DNA from: Takakia lepidozioides | Lineage: Eukaryota; Streptophyta; Takakiopsida; Takakiales; Takakiaceae | Reading direction: 5' to 3' | Assembly: GCA_030704615.1 (NCBI GenBank) | Contig: CM060734.1 | Location: forward strand, 58,050,042-58,110,041 | Length of the DNA: 60,000 nt | Part shown: in pieces, positions 21,938 to 35,640 of the stretch | Position numbering within the stretch: the stretch's first letter is position 1 | Layout: the number at the start of each line of letters is the position of its first letter | The notes under the pieces: generated by a model | Seen by the model: only the letters and a program-made list of their open reading frames with translations | Told to the model about the DNA's origin: nothing | Database searches by the model: none | Program-made: the position numbers and the translations under genes

Positions 21938-24900
21938 ATGCGTTCTGTAGCCTTCTCTTCGTATTGTGCACGTCTGCCCTCAAGAGCAGCCCTCACTGGA
22001 TGCAAATCGCTAAGGGGCCGAGGGAGCGAGAGACACTTGCAAATGTTGTTGGGTTCACGGAGGTCCTCTTCTTTCAGACGCAATGTCGGACATATGCTTG
22101 CTACAGGTTCTCTCTCTCTCTCTCTCATTGGACGATCTCAGTCTGTCATTCTGTGCGTCATGGTACGTATTGGTTAGTTGGCAACTCAGTGTAATGGCAC
22201 TTCTCAAAAGTGCAGGTGGGCAAATAAACAACCTCGGTGACATTGCTTCCACACCTTAGTTTTCCAATCCAGCAGTAGATACTGTGCGTTGCGCAGCATA
22301 ATGACCCGAAGTAGAGCACATTTGCATTACAATTACAAGGGTATATGGTTTTGAGCCCACTCATTGTAAATGCCTCAGTGACAATACTATGGGAGATTGG
22401 GTTGCTGACGTGCACACTTCTTGTGGTAGCCGTACTGCAGAGGAGCAAATTGAAGGTCTGGAAGGGATGCTTTCTTCAGGGCCTTCGTCACTAGGCTTAA
22501 ACCCTAAACCCTGCATGCTGGCAGACCGGTTAGAATAGCCTTCAGGGTTTAGGCCTCACGTTTTTCCCGATGGGTGACAGTCCCCTTAAGAGATCTCCAT
22601 TGCTCTCCTGAGATGGGTGGAGGAGGCTGGAACCTTGAGCAACTTTTGTGTGAATTGGTTAAAATGCAGCTTCGCAGGAGAACAACAGAGCATGGGCTTC
22701 ACAAGTGGGGCAAGTTGCTGAAAATGATTCACATAAGAGAAAATTGCAAGTAGTGTTGGTGTCACCGCAGGTATTCCAATCCTGTTTCGTTCTACCACTT
22801 GTAGTGTTCATAAGCACTGGCTAGGAAGGACAAGGACATTCACTGCCTTTCTAGCAACCATACTTTCACAGACATGCAATGGTCTGAGAACCTTGGTTTG
22901 ACAGCAAGAAGCAACTAACTATTGCATGATCTGGACCACAGATTCCTGGAAATACAGGGTGTATTGCAAGGACCTGTGCTGCCACTGGTGTTGGCTTGCA
23001 CCTGATTGAGGTAATAGTGGTGTTATCCCGGTCCTTGCTGCTCGGTTCAGGCTATGAAAAATGGGGTGAGAAGTTTGCAAAGTCCTCTGCTTTGGCAGCT
23101 GAGTTTTAGTGTACTGTATCTTTGACATCAACCTCCTAGGAGGTCTGGAAGTATGATAGGGAAGCTATATCGTTTCTATTGTTCATGTGGGTGTGGGGGT
23201 TTAGGATACATGGTTTCATGTTAGCCAGGTTTTTGGTTTGCAGCCACTCGGCTTCCAGATTGACGATACCAAGTTGAAGCGTGCCGGCTTAGACTATTGG
23301 CCGTATCCTCCTCATTGGTAGTCTTTGATTCGGATGCATGTTGGGAGTTGTTTCAGCTCCATTGTAGACAACCCAATGGGTATCATCAATAGAGTTCAGC
23401 AATCTGCAGTGCCCTGTACTGTACCATGTGTGTTGGGATTTCAGACTTTTGTAGGGACCCCAAAATGAGGGTGTGAACTGAACTTAGTGCTGATGCTCCT
23501 GGAGAGGGAAATTGCAAGAGAGAGAGGAGCACATTGAAGGAAGTGGAGCCATAGGTTCTGGGTTATGTTTGTGCTGGTGGACTGCTTTATTGAATTGCTA
23601 CAGGCCTGGATGGGTTTTCCCTTTTCAAGATCAAGGTCTGCAGATATGTAGTGGTCAAAGTGCATAGCTCTTGGACGGATTTTTTTGCCTACTTCCAGCA
23701 GCAGGTTAGTTCTAACCCTTTCCACACTTGCCGTGGCCCCTAATTGGTCATGTTCTCTTTCTCCTTATGATGACGTGTACTTTTGTGTGTACGGAAATAT
23801 GTTGTGTGATCTGTGAACATTTCTCCGTCATTCATTAGGAAAGAGGGTCATAGGGTTGTGGTTGTTACACTCCTGATTTGATTTTGCAGAATGCTTTTAT
23901 TGTGGGTTACATTTGCAGGAGGGTGAGAAACGGCTGCTCGCTTTCACCAAAAAGGGCAGCCAGTTCCATACGGTTTTTCTCTCCTTCTCTGTGTCTTTCC
24001 ATGTTGATCTAGTTGCAACTCTTTTTTGGCAAGGCTTCATGTGCTCATGTACAGAGGCAGAGGGCCTCACTCCAGTATGGTGTTGCACACGCAATGTGGG
24101 TGGTGTTAGTATGGGGGGCAATCCTCGACAGGACTCCGCCTACATCATCACACTACTCACTTCAACACTGGTTGAATTTGGGTACGCTATGGAGGGGGCA
24201 GGGCCAGCATGCCATAGTCATGAGTGGCCCAATCTATGCTGGAAACATTGGAAAGGTTCAGTTATGTCTTTTATAGACTACATTGTTGTGGGAGATAAAA
24301 ATTGTTGAAGTAAATAATCTGCAAATATTGTTACTGCTGCATGCACAGGCTTGCTACCAAGCAGTTATAGATTTTGGGGAATCTGCCCTGCATTTTTTTG
24401 TTCTACTTGCAGTGCCAATTCCCAATCTCTTCCTGGCTACGTCTTGGTGGCTTGGGGATATCATTCCACAAATGATGGAACATCCTTTATTGAAAGTTAA
24501 TTTACCTCCAAGCACTATATTGTGCAAAACTCTTGTTCAAAAGATAAGTTGTACTCTTTAGATGTTGTTGGCTGTAGCCTTGTGTCTCTCTCCGGTAGTG
24601 GGACTTACCTTGGTATAGACAGTTAGTTAGATTGTCAATTATCAAAATCTATAAGGTTGATGACATGTAGATTGGCAAGGAGGATTGAAGTGGATGGATT
24701 TGTGGATGGGTGCAGGAGGTGAAGTATAAGGCAGGGGACTGGCTCTTGTTCGGCTCTGAGACTGATGGTCTTGCTCCTGCTGTCTTGGATGAGTGTACTG
24801 ATGGCATGCATGCGGGGGGGACTGTACGCCTTCCAATGAATGAGACCTATGTTCGGTCTTTGAATCTCTCAGTTTCTGCAGGTATTGGTGTGTATGAAGC

Positions 24901-25021
24901 TCTCAGGCAACTTGACGCCCTACATAGTTACAGTAGTTTAGGTATTACTTGGAAGCACCCTGGAGACGAAGGCATTTTGACTTCTATGGATAAGTCTGAG
25001 TGTAACAATGGGTTCCCTTAA
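21938..25021 (+). CDS. SpoU/TrmL-type tRNA 2'-O-methyltransferase, probably organellar
   Basis: I assembled seven exons: 21938-22106, 22670-22770, 22942-23010, 23244-23302, 23644-23704, 23919-23972 and 24716-25021. They give 272 residues with all junction phases matching. The protein reads LQVVLVSPQ|IPGNTGCIARTCAA, LHLIE|PLGFQIDDTKLKRAGLDYWP, GEKRLLAFTKKGS, DWLLFGSETDGL and VRLPMNETYVRSLNLSVSAG. These are the three SpoU motifs of the knotted SAM-binding fold, closest to bacterial TrmL, which methylates the ribose of wobble base 34. The first exon (MRSVAFSSYCARLPSRAAL) is Ser/Arg rich and fits a plastid or mitochondrial targeting peptide. An in-frame ATG further up (from 21845) is possible. 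Intron 1 holds a CT repeat right at its donor. Exon 1 is the least certain part. Confidence 0.88.
22495..22512 (+). promoter_or_regulatory. Telomere-like double repeat (telo-box) in intron 1 of the methyltransferase
   Basis: TTAAACCCTAAACCCTG contains two copies of the plant telomere unit; a reverse copy (AGGGTTTAGG) lies about 40 bp on. Telo-boxes are known in promoters of plant translation genes. A role here is inference. Confidence 0.35.
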
Positions 25022-26357
25022 CAGTATCAGTCAGAGATTTGTAGGCTTAACTCATGCTAGGAAATTGTTTCAAGCTATCATATCATACCGATGGGCAAAG
25101 AAGCATCATCTAAACATCACCAGGAGTGTAGACCTGCAGATCTGCCAGATTGCCTATATTTATTAAAGTAAAGAGTACATTGGGTTCCTGGCACATCTTC
25201 TTGCAGATGACCATGATGGATTTCTAGGCATTGTCCAGTTTGATACATCTGTGAGTTAGAACGCAGTCTGGTTGCAAGAGTAGTGATGGCAACCTAACAA
25301 ACTGTCTTCTCAGACTCCATTCCTCGTGAGGGGTAAATAATTAACACATATGTCCAGATCTAATGGAGAGGGGACATTCATTTCTTCACTCATTTTGTGC
25401 AAATAAGAGTGACAAATTGTTTAAGCCTTCTCCATTGCCAGTGCAATGTGCATAAATAAGCCTGAAGAGCTTCGTACTTCTCAACAAGCATTGCCATCTC
25501 AATGCAACAATTTCAAGATAGGGTCTTTTGTAGGTTCACTCAATTTGGTTTTGGTATTGCCCTACATGCAGATAGACCAATCATAGGGGTAAAAGTCAAC
25601 TAGGAGGTTGTAGCATCACGATTTGGTAATGGCAAAATTTGAGGGATGCCACTCTTAAGACTATTTGAATGAATGGGGAAATTCACTTTCATGGTCCAGG
25701 TTGTGCCCAACTGATATGAAGGCTGGTTTCGGGCTGTAGCATATATATATAGTATCAAAGGAGCAAGAACAATCAGATCTCTAGCTTCCCATGGTAGGAA
25801 TCGCCTACACCCAAGCTGTTTGCAAAGGCGACAAGTTCAGTGGTAGCGTACCTCTTGAAGACGGCTTTGAGTGAACCTTTGGCTAACTCAATGTGCACGG
25901 CTAGCCTGCATACAGTGCCCGATCATACTCCCTGCCATGATCTACAATAGCAATAGGCTGGTGACATCACTCCAGTCTTCCATCACTTTTTCTCCTGGCC
26001 ATGTTTGTGGGATGCAGCACAAGTCTCCTGCAGAGTAACAGCCTGTGAAGAGGGTAAGCAGCTGGTGTCGGGTCTATAGAAGAGAAGGACAGAAGGCACC
26101 TCTGACTTCACCAACAGAGGATTTGACTGCCATTCCAACCTTGGGACCTTTTTCATATGCTTGTGTTTGAAGCTTGGGAATTTGGTCTCCTTCTGTGAGA
26201 ACACAACAAACGTAGCCATTCAAGCTACAATGATCATCACAGACAGACTAGGTTACAACCAGAGACCAAAGCCTACCAAGGGTCTTCCAAAACACAGGGC
26301 ACCCAACATTGGACAACCAGCTTCACCAGTCATCCAGGATCTAACAACAAACAGATG
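25022..26357. other. Intergenic stretch without a supported gene
   Basis: No conserved coding frame or element end was seen. A (TA)n run lies near 25740. Confidence 0.6.
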
Positions 26358-26810
26358 CACTACAGGAAAAAAAATCATCCTTGTCGGGTTGGTCCGAAAG
26401 GACCCTTATTATTTTTTTTGGGTTTTTTTGCCCTTTCCAGGGGTGGGAGCAGGAGGTGGTTTTCAAGCACACCTGTTGCCCCTTGTAGCCAAGGTCATTC
26501 TTCGCACCGGAATGAGGGACCCCTTGTGAGGCTCTCCCAAACATGCAAGGATGTGGCCACTTCCAATTCTTTGGATGCAATCTGAAATGATGCCATCGTC
26601 TGCGAGGCATTCGTCAGTGTCATGTCCATGGACGCCAACACATCGGAAGCCCGCTTCAGTAGGGCATCAAACCGTGCAAACAACTCCAACGCCCCTCTCA
26701 ATGCAACATCAAGCACGTCCTTGTGAGCAACACTTGAGGTCATTTCCGAAGAGCGCAAGAGATTAGTGGGGCCACCAAGGCCTCCCCTCTTTTTATATGG
26801 ATGGATGGCT
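26358..26810 (-). mobile_element. Probable end of a second CACTA-type element with an adjacent ORF
   Basis: The left edge reads CACTACAGGAAAAAAAATC, a typical CACTA terminus, followed by a dyad GGTCCGAAAGGACC. A minus-strand frame (about 26806-26495; contains HKDVLDVALRGALELFARFD and SMDMTLTNASQTM) ends near it, as transposon genes often do. The protein is a helical, coiled-coil-like stretch without a known domain. No matching right terminus was found, so size and completeness are unknown. Confidence 0.4.
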
Positions 26811-27517
26811 GAAAAGACTATTCGTCTAGCAGACTAGACCCTAAACCCGCGTCTTCATTCCCAAAGATTGGCATGGAGGAAGAGAACTCTAGCGAGGGTG
26901 ATCTGACCATCTTTTTTTTCCTGCGTGGGAGCTAAGGACGGTGAATCATGGAATCTCCAGAAGTCGAGGAATATATAGCAACTCGAGCATGAACAAAACC
27001 CTTGTCCTACTCAATCAGCTCCTTCAGGATTAAGAGGTAGCATCAATTGGAGCTTAGTTGACGTGAGTATGTAAGGCCGCCGGAATTTCTATGAAAAGCT
27101 CGAGTAGCATTGATTTGATGATTTCACATCAATGATCACATCTTTCGGAGTTGGTAGGAGCTTTTGGAACTGAGTGTGTAGAGGTGAAGTTTCAGCGGAT
27201 AGGGGATTGTTTGATGTTCTTAGAAGACCTCTCTCTTGTTGAGGAGAGAACCGATTGTCATGAGGAAAACATTATTCTCACCATAAATTGGTTATGTAGT
27301 TCCCCTCTCCTCAGCTGGAGTAGTTCAGTGTAGAGAGGTAGGCAGCCTACTGAGTTGTGACTTCAGTCCTGACGAGGGGAGGCCCTTATATTCAGTAAAG
27401 ATTCCGAACAATCTCAGCGTAGATTTGTGCAGATTTATACATCGTCCAATACGGCCCCAGGTCCCTCTCCACACTTCTGTCTCGGCCTTTTCTCATACCC
27501 TACCTCGTGTGCTCTTG
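26811..27517. other. Upstream region of TH1
   Basis: No gene is seen. The reading frame of TH1 stays open upstream to about 27425 without an ATG. TH1 controls such as a riboswitch could not be recognised here. Confidence 0.5.
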
Positions 27518-30500
27518 ATGTACTCACATTGGAGGCCTGTATGGCCATATTTTAGAACCTGCCAAGGAGCAACATATCCCAGGGGAGATTTTCGACCTCT
27601 CTCGACTCCTTCGATTGAGTTCCCTATCCGTGTACCTCGCAGGCAGAGTTCTCCAAGTGGTCTGATTCAAGCAAGCATGACAGTGTCATTGGAGAGCCAG
27701 GGTGATGTTCCTAGGAGGGTTCCGCAGGTTCTCTCAGTTGCAGGGTCGGATTCTGGGGGGGGTGCTGGAATTCAAGCAGACATAAAAGCTTGTGCAGCCC
27801 TTGGTGTTTATTGTACGACAGTAATCACAGCGGTTACAGCGCAAAATACAGCTGGTGTGCAGGTGCTTTTCTTGATCTCCTTGGATGGATGCGGGCAACT
27901 TAATTAATCTAGTTGTTTAAAGGGTGTTGATTAGTAATATAGTTTGTACCTACTTCAAGTTGATGGTAGGATGCCTCTTCGGGTCCCGGTCACAGTCTAT
28001 GAGCATTGTAGAAACTCCTATCACAAAACTGAGACCCCTTATACTGGGCCTCTATATGTCGACTAATTTCCTTAAGAAAGGGAGAGAGAAAGAGAAAGAG
28101 AGCCGGAGCATGGATGGAACGGTTTAGGTTGGGGGTATGGGCTCGAAGTTGATGAAGGCGCAGTGCAGGGTATCCACAGACTCCCAGCAGACTTTGTAGA
28201 CACACAGCTGCAATCGGTGCTGTCTGACATTGGTGCTGATGTGGTGAGAGCAAATTCTTTCCTTCTGCATCTATTTTGGTTTCTATCCTCTTTTATGTTC
28301 TCTTTCACCAACTTTTGAAGATCTTGAGGCTGAGCCTAAAGCCCTGGCCCTGTTGGGGTCCATTTCCTGGGCAGCCCACACACAGCAAGTTGATGTGTGT
28401 GTGAAGGGCTCTCTAGAGGATATCTGGAAAACCCGAACTAATTGTCATTATAATGATATGTCACACTGCTGTAGTGAGCCCCTCACAAAGGTAGTGTGCG
28501 CAGGGTCTATGGCCACAATGCTACTACAAACGTCTTAGGAGTCCATACTGTCGGCTCTGAGAGCAGCTTGCATGAGGCACTTCGTCCGGGGCTTTGTTTG
28601 TTGTTTTTGAAGTGTCCCATGGGTCCTCAGGGGCCCCGTGGACGTTGTAAAGTTGCTGTTGCTTTTACTTTTTCTATTGCAGTCTCTCTGTTTCTTGCTC
28701 TTTTGACTCTGGCTCATCTGGACTCTCTGCTGCAATTATTCAGGCTAAAGCATCTTTAGCACTGGCACAAACTGTGAGGCATCAAGATACGCCTTGACCA
28801 AGAAGAGATTTGGTCAAGGTCACCTACTGTAAGATGCTAGAATAAGGCAAGAATGGTGTATATCAGGCTCCAGGCTAGAGATCTCAGTCTTCGAGTTTAT
28901 TACTGCCCCATACAAGCTATTTCTTTGGTTGTTCTATACAGCTGAGTGAGGGGCCAAAGCTATTTCTTAAACATGAAGTATTGTTTGGACAAAATTGCAC
29001 ACAGTATTTGAGGATTGGTAAATGGTTTGACTGGGAGAGGTGGGATAAATGCAGGTAAAGACAGGCATGTTGCCAACAGTGGACATAATAATGTGTCTCT
29101 GCGCTGTGCTCAAGAGCCATCCTGTCAAAGGTCGTCATGTGCTGCTCACAAAGCTTCTTTTTGTCAATATGGGTGCAAGATGGCAGCTCTCTTTGCTGTA
29201 AGTTTGTGCTTATCGTAATCAAATAAGTTGAATGTACAACAGTAAAGGAAAAAACTCTGATAATCTGACTCTGGAGATTGGTGTGGCGGAGGGCATGGCA
29301 GCGCTAGTGGTGGATCCAGTTATGGTGGCCACAAGTGGTGACGAGCTAGGGGAGCCAGCTATTCTTGGTGCCCTTCGGTATGTTGTGGCATGAGCTATTG
29401 TATTTGTAAACGGTTACTTCTACTGAAGTCTTTCTGATAAGAGGTTCTGATAACTTTTCTCAGTTGACGTTTAGCTGCTTGGCTAGGTTGTTCTAGTATG
29501 TTTTCTCTTTCCTCGTGAAGAGACAGAGAGGTCAACTAAACCTCTATGTGATGAATGATTCTTCAGTTTGGATCATTATGTGCCTTCTTCTTTGTAGGGG
29601 AAAACTCTTTCCATTGGCAGACCTGGTGACCCCAAACATACCTCAGGCATCAGCCTTGCTTGGAGGAGAGTGTGTGAGAAATATCTCTGACATGCGTACA
29701 GCTGCAGCTGCCATTCACCGCCTGGGGCCTCAGTTAGTTTTCTCTTCATCTTCTTGTGTTGCAGTACATTTGCACCCACTGTAGGGAGGTGATGAAGTTG
29801 GAGGGGAGCACAAGGCTGTAGTCATAATTACTGTTAGTTGTTGTGTGATGCTTTCTATAGGGGTCCTCTATTTTTGCCGGATATATGGTCTATCTTTCCT
29901 ATTGATTTTGCCATTGAACTGTCTGGATTCTCCTTTACATGTACATGGATGTATAGATTGCAGTCAGGATCAAATTGGCAGTCTGTTGCAGACCAGATAG
30001 TTATTGATTTGAATTAGCAATGGTTGGTGGCTGTTTACAGTTACGTTTTGGTCAAGGGTGGGCATTTACCGGGTCCAGGCGACATTGTCGATGTTCTATA
30101 TGATGGTATTATCACTTTTGCTTCTAGAAACTCCTCTACAAAATTTTCTGGATAGCTGTTGAGTAGACCATTCTCATCCTGAAATAAATAGATATCTTGG
30201 TTATTGGATGAAGGCATTCCTGGCATAATGGGTTGTGGGACTTACATGTTGCAAATTTATGTTTTCTGCTAAGGGCTGAATATAGATGCACAAGTTCAAG
30301 ACATATTTATCCTACCTTCTCAGGCAGTTGGATTGGAGTACTCCTGCTTAGTGGGTAACCCAATATAGGGTTTCCAGTATAGTGTACATTATCAAACCCT
30401 TGCCTTATTGAGGTCAGGCTTTTGTACCATTGATGAAGATTCTCTTGATGGACAGGCAAGGAATGGCATGAGCTCCCTGGGCCTCGCATTGAGACGCGGA

Positions 30501-33294
30501 ATACACATGGCACAGGCTGCACATTGGCATCTGCAATAGCGGCTGAACTAGCCAAAGGAAACCCTATGCTTCCTGCCATTCTGGTATTTATTCGAAATAT
30601 CATAATTTCATTTTATTGTTCCAGGCCTATGGATCCTGAGACACTCTGAGAAGAGAACAAGTGGTAGTTGCGTAGTGGCTCCTGTTGATACCATCTATGT
30701 TGTTTTTTGTATAGCAGAGAACATTATAAAAGTCAACTGAGAAGAAATGAGCTTATGGGTCAGAAAAAAAGAGGAAACGAACACCGATGGAATCCCGGCA
30801 ATCAGCCACCACAACCATAACTAACTAGTCCATATCAAGTTATTCTCCAAGGTGGAAAGTTCACATAAATATGCTCTTGAGCCTCAATCTCTAGTCTCTC
30901 AGATTTTGAGTGCCCTATGTAGAGTAGTTGTTTTGGAGAACAAGATGAAACCTTCAGTCCTGAGGGATGTTAAGGGATAATACTAGAGGGGGACCTTGAC
31001 ATCCATAGAACTTGATATGTGAAGGATAATCGAGTTTGTGGGTAAGATGTGGATACTACTACTGGACTGAAAAGGGGAAATTGTGGTCGGTTGGTAATGT
31101 TGGTTACCGAAAAGCATATGGAGATGACTAGGAAATATCTTTATAGAGATGAAGATAACGACTGTTTACCATTCAAGAAATTTACAGGGCCTACTACTGC
31201 AAGCATAGCCCATCAAGGGGCTAATGGTCTTGATGAATGACATAATATTAATGGATGATGAGTATCAACCACAAGGTAAGGGTTGAACCAAGGAAGGTGG
31301 ATCTGTTAATGGAAACACTGACTGGGGAAGTTACAATGAAGATGAAATGGTTTTGACACTGTTACATGGTCTCCTCCCGAGGGAGGAGCCCATAAAGATG
31401 TCTACTTAAGAATTCACCCAGAAACAACGGAATTACAGTCAGGCTTTCCCACCCAGTCTCAACAGATCATTCACCAGGCGCATGGTTACGAATGTGCAGC
31501 TTGATTTAAAGACCGGTCCCTCTCCTCCTGAAGGAAGACTGAAGGAAGACTGAAGGGTAGCTCAATGCAAGTACCTTCTGACAAAGTTTTTTGTCTCTGC
31601 CCTTGGGGCCAAATCACAGGCAGCAAAACAGTACATATCAGAGGCGCTTGAAAGGAGTGTGGGGCTGTCCATAGGGAAAGGGGCGCAAGGTCCTCTTAAC
31701 CACCTCTTCAGGTTGACTGACTGGGAGAGCAAATCAGCGTTCCAGCCTGAGTCTCTTCTCCTGTATGCAGTCACGGATGTGGCAATGAACAAACGTTGGG
31801 GCCGTTCCACTCCAGAGGCAGTTAGGGGGGCTATTGAAGGAGGGGCTACTATCATCCAAATCAGGTGCCATTTTCTTTATTCAATTTCTTTCTGCTCTCC
31901 ATGTGTTTTCCTTCCTAGTGGTCTTGTAGGCTTATGAGGCTGTTGCATCTTCCTTGAAATAAGAGGTCCTTAAGGTACGCTATAGATACTGAAGGGCTTT
32001 TTAATATGTCATAGGCATTTTGTTATCTAATCATCATTTCATCTGTCTTTATTCCTCCTTTTGACATCTTCCCTTCAGCTATTAAGTAAGTGAGTATTTT
32101 TGGGGGTGGAGTCTTTTTAGCATTCCAAAAATTAGATTACTACTGAAAGAAATAATGGATATGCAGAGAGAAGGAGGCCGAGACTGGCGAGTTTCTTCAT
32201 GTTAGTTTCCATGCTCATATCAACTCATGTTCTTTCAAATTTAGTTTATGTTTCTTCTCTGTGATTAAGTATGTTTATTGCTTCTGTTTGCAAACAATGA
32301 ACAGCACAGGTACAGATAGATGAGAGGGGACTGAGTTGCAGAGCACAGGTAGATGGAGACATTTGTGATTGGACAGATCCATCTTTTTGTTTCAGTGTAG
32401 GCTTGAGGGCTTAATCCCTGCAGGATACTATTGCTTTGAGCACATCAGGGTAGGAAACTGATCCCAAATGCAGGTTAGGCTTTGTGAGAAGGCCACAGGG
32501 AAACGTGCTTTGTCGAGTACTGTTGCACATCCAAGATCCATCGGGTCAGAGGGTTGCTTGTGTGACCAATGAAGTGCTGGCACTGACATCGTGCTAGAGC
32601 ACATGCCGTGCATTCCAGCATTAATACACAGTGTGACACTTGAAAGTGGTGCACTGTCAATCACACTGGTGAGGGAAGGGCAAAAGAGGGTGATTAGAGA
32701 GAGAGAGCAAGGTCTTTATGTACAGCAAACTATGGAGAGCAAGGTTAATGCTCTGAACCAGTTTACATGCACTGAATGCAGGAAGCTGAAGCCTCACTGA
32801 AAATAGCACGAGAACATGGGGTCCCCCTCTTGATCAATGATCGCATTGACATAGCCCTAGTCTGCAATGCAGATGGTGTCCACTTGGGGCAAACAGACTT
32901 ACCGGTTGCACGGGCACGTTCGCTCTTAGGACCCAACAAGATAATTGGGGTCTCTTGTAAGACCCCTGAACAAGCAAAGATGGCCTGGAAGGAAGGTGCA
33001 GATTACATAGGCTCTGGAGGTGTATTCCCAACCAACACCAAAGAGAACAACAAAACTATAGGGCTTGATGGTTTGAGACTTGTCTGTGAGGGAAGCCCAC
33101 TTCCAGTAGTGGCAATTGGTGGAATATCAGCTGCCAATGTAGTTGCTGTTATGCAGGGACCCCGGCCGGCAAACCTGAAGGGGGTGGCTGTTGTCTCGGC
33201 GTTGTTTGACCAGTATGACGTCAAGGAGGCAACACACAATTTGCGGGAACTTTTGGTGAATACTGTTGATGGCTCAATCTCTTTCAGATCTTGA
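27518..33294 (+). CDS. TH1: Bifunctional HMP-phosphate kinase / thiamine-phosphate synthase
   Basis: Ten exons: 27518-27862, 28169-28243, 29055-29130, 29302-29377, 29598-29732, 30041-30105, 30456-30583, 31620-31864, 32167-32200 and 32782-33294. They give 563 residues with every phase matching. After a Ser/Arg/Pro-rich leader (plastid targeting) comes the ThiD domain: [51 protein letters not shown] and [20 protein letters not shown] with the Cys of the anion hole. A linker with [12 protein letters not shown] leads to the ThiE domain: [46 protein letters not shown] and VVAIGGIS. ThiD phosphorylates HMP-P and ThiE joins HMP-PP to the thiazole phosphate, giving thiamine phosphate in plastids. Exon 9 is only 34 bp. 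A 3' portion was later copied to 50.8-54.1 kb. Confidence 0.95.
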
Positions 33295-35640
33295 AGGATG
33301 CTGGTTTCCTCTTCGTTCTATTCAAAGATTCAAGGAGAGATGGAGCTCAATGTGGATCGTGACAGATCTGGCATAGCATGTTGAGGTGTTCATCTCATTA
33401 CCCTTGAAAAGGTGACCGTGCCCACCAAGTTTTGCCCAGGAAGTGATGGTCCAGCATTACTGGTCTGGTGCATGCTTGTTAAGGGATCATTGTGCAGGAT
33501 ATGTTGACAGCAGGTTGTTTGTAGCAAAGATAGGGGCTGTTGGCACACATGAATAATTGCACGAGGAGTTGTTAGAGGAGTTCATGTAAAATTGTCCACT
33601 AGGACATGTGGATCTGGAATATGGAAGGATGGATAAATTTTTGTATAGTACAAGGTTCACAAGGGCCACTTTGTCATTCGCAGTTACTATTGAGTAGTGT
33701 CCAGGGCTTGTCTCTTGCAAGATTTGTCTGAAATGCATGGCGTGCATCCACTGAATATGGATCAATCCCGGCTCTCATATTGTTATTTGACAGACTACAG
33801 GCATCCAGCGATGGCCTCACCGGAAACCTGAGGAGGAAAGAAAAGAAAAATCAAGGAGAGAAGAGCAAAAACACCACAGGGACAGACAAACCAGTTGGGA
33901 CACGGAGCCGAGAGGAAGTTTTCTGGTTCTGAGTTACATTCTTCGACATTCTGTTTACTCGTTGGGATAATGTCTTCAATGCCACCATTTTTGTCTGTCT
34001 TGGCAATGCAGGTATCAAAACCTCATCTCGTTCAAGATCGACATAGTCTACGAGCTCAGGTATGGAGACCGCTTGAGTTCCACACGAAAAAAAGACAACA
34101 ATGCCGAACTGAGAACTTCAATGAGGACCCTGGACTGGCGTACCTTCCTTCCCTCAGTCTTCGACATCTGATGCATGTGACGCACTTCATTCAGTCCACC
34201 AACTGAAGATCCCATGGAACTAAAGACCGCCAAGACAGGAACAAGGATAGAAAGGAAGCAGTCCCAGAAGCACTCACAATGGACTTCAACTCAAAAATCG
34301 TATCAACGGCAATCAGATCCAACTGAAAACGGTCAGGAGATACCACTTCCAATCAGATCAAAACAGCAGAGAGCTATCAGAAATCAGATCAACATGGAAG
34401 AAAGCTGATAGAGTCAATCATATCAAATGAAACAGTCGCACTACGGCATTATGAACACTTCGATCATTTTCCGTCGCATCACAATGGAAATCAAACACAA
34501 ATACAAAAGACAAGAAAAGATCAACATATTCGACACTGTTTTTTTTTGCGCGAAATTTTGCCACTTTTCGATGAAGAAATTGGCCTCATGAAATCTACAA
34601 AGGAATTATGGGTTAAAATATGGCACTGTTTCGCATTACTGCCCTCCCTAATGCCATCATGTCGCTGCAATGGGGACGTTGCCTGTACAGCTGTCGCACA
34701 AGGAAAGAGACACATGCCATCCAAATGATCTTGCCTATTGATTTCTAGAAACCCTACCACCCTGCCAGCCTTGGGTTCGAACTCTTCCCGCTTTCGCCAA
34801 GGGGTCGAGCTATGGATCAGGGAACTTTCATTTAGGTTTCGCTTACCCGCCTAGTATCCGTGTCATGCACCAGACTTGCACCGCCTCTTGCATTGGCATT
34901 GGCATACGAGGCTTTGAGCAAAGTTGTTGATCTTGGACAAGATTAGTCATATTTGTTAATGGATTGTATCCATGTGACAGAGTTGTGCTAGGCTGGTTGC
35001 CTTTGTTTCCATAGCTTCTTTGCTTTGTTTTGATCTGCACGAAACTCTTAAGGCGTTCCGGGTGTTTTTTTCATTTATGTTTGTTAGTACACTAACATGA
35101 TTTGTTTGTGTAGGTCCCCCCCTGTGCTGCAGTGGGCATGGCTGAGGTTCAATTCCTCTAGAGGGCATTTTCGCTCAACTACATGCTTTGCAATATGCAG
35201 TGTTGAGAAAAAGTTACCTCCCTTGTCGCTCCCACAAACCGAACATTACATGAGTTGAGTTCGCATAAAACTCATCAAACATTCTTGTCAGTAGCCACCA
35301 GTTCGAGATCACATACCACGAGATCACATACCACAAAGTTGCCAATTGATCTTCCTCATAGGCCAGCCAGGAGCCAACGTGGTTTAAGTTCTTAAATGAA
35401 AAAAAAAAAAAAAAAACGTTGATATTGGTTGAGCACAGTGACAGCTAGGGTGCAGGAGGCCAAGATCACAAGGTAGGCGCGCGGGGGACCACCATGGCCG
35501 ACCACCTCCATGGAAGACACAGTTCCGGGTCGCTCGTTGTCTCGTCGGCCCGGCCGACCTGTCGGCTCGCTCCTTCCTAACTCTATTATTATTGAATTGT
35601 TTTTTATTTCATTTCGGGCAGCAGAACAAAACAAAAGGAT
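33295..35640. other. TH1 3' region and intergenic DNA
   Basis: The first about 140 bp (to 33432) are shared with the downstream TH1 duplicate, and so were part of the copied block. Beyond that no coding frame is supported. A B-box-like GGTTCGAACTCTTCC near 34768 and GGTTCAATTCCTC near 35147 could mark degenerate SINEs but lack convincing A boxes. Confidence 0.5.
35398..35416 (+). repeat. Poly(A) run
   Basis: About 19 A residues in a row. It could be the tail of a retroposed sequence ending here, but no source body or target duplication was identified. Confidence 0.6.
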
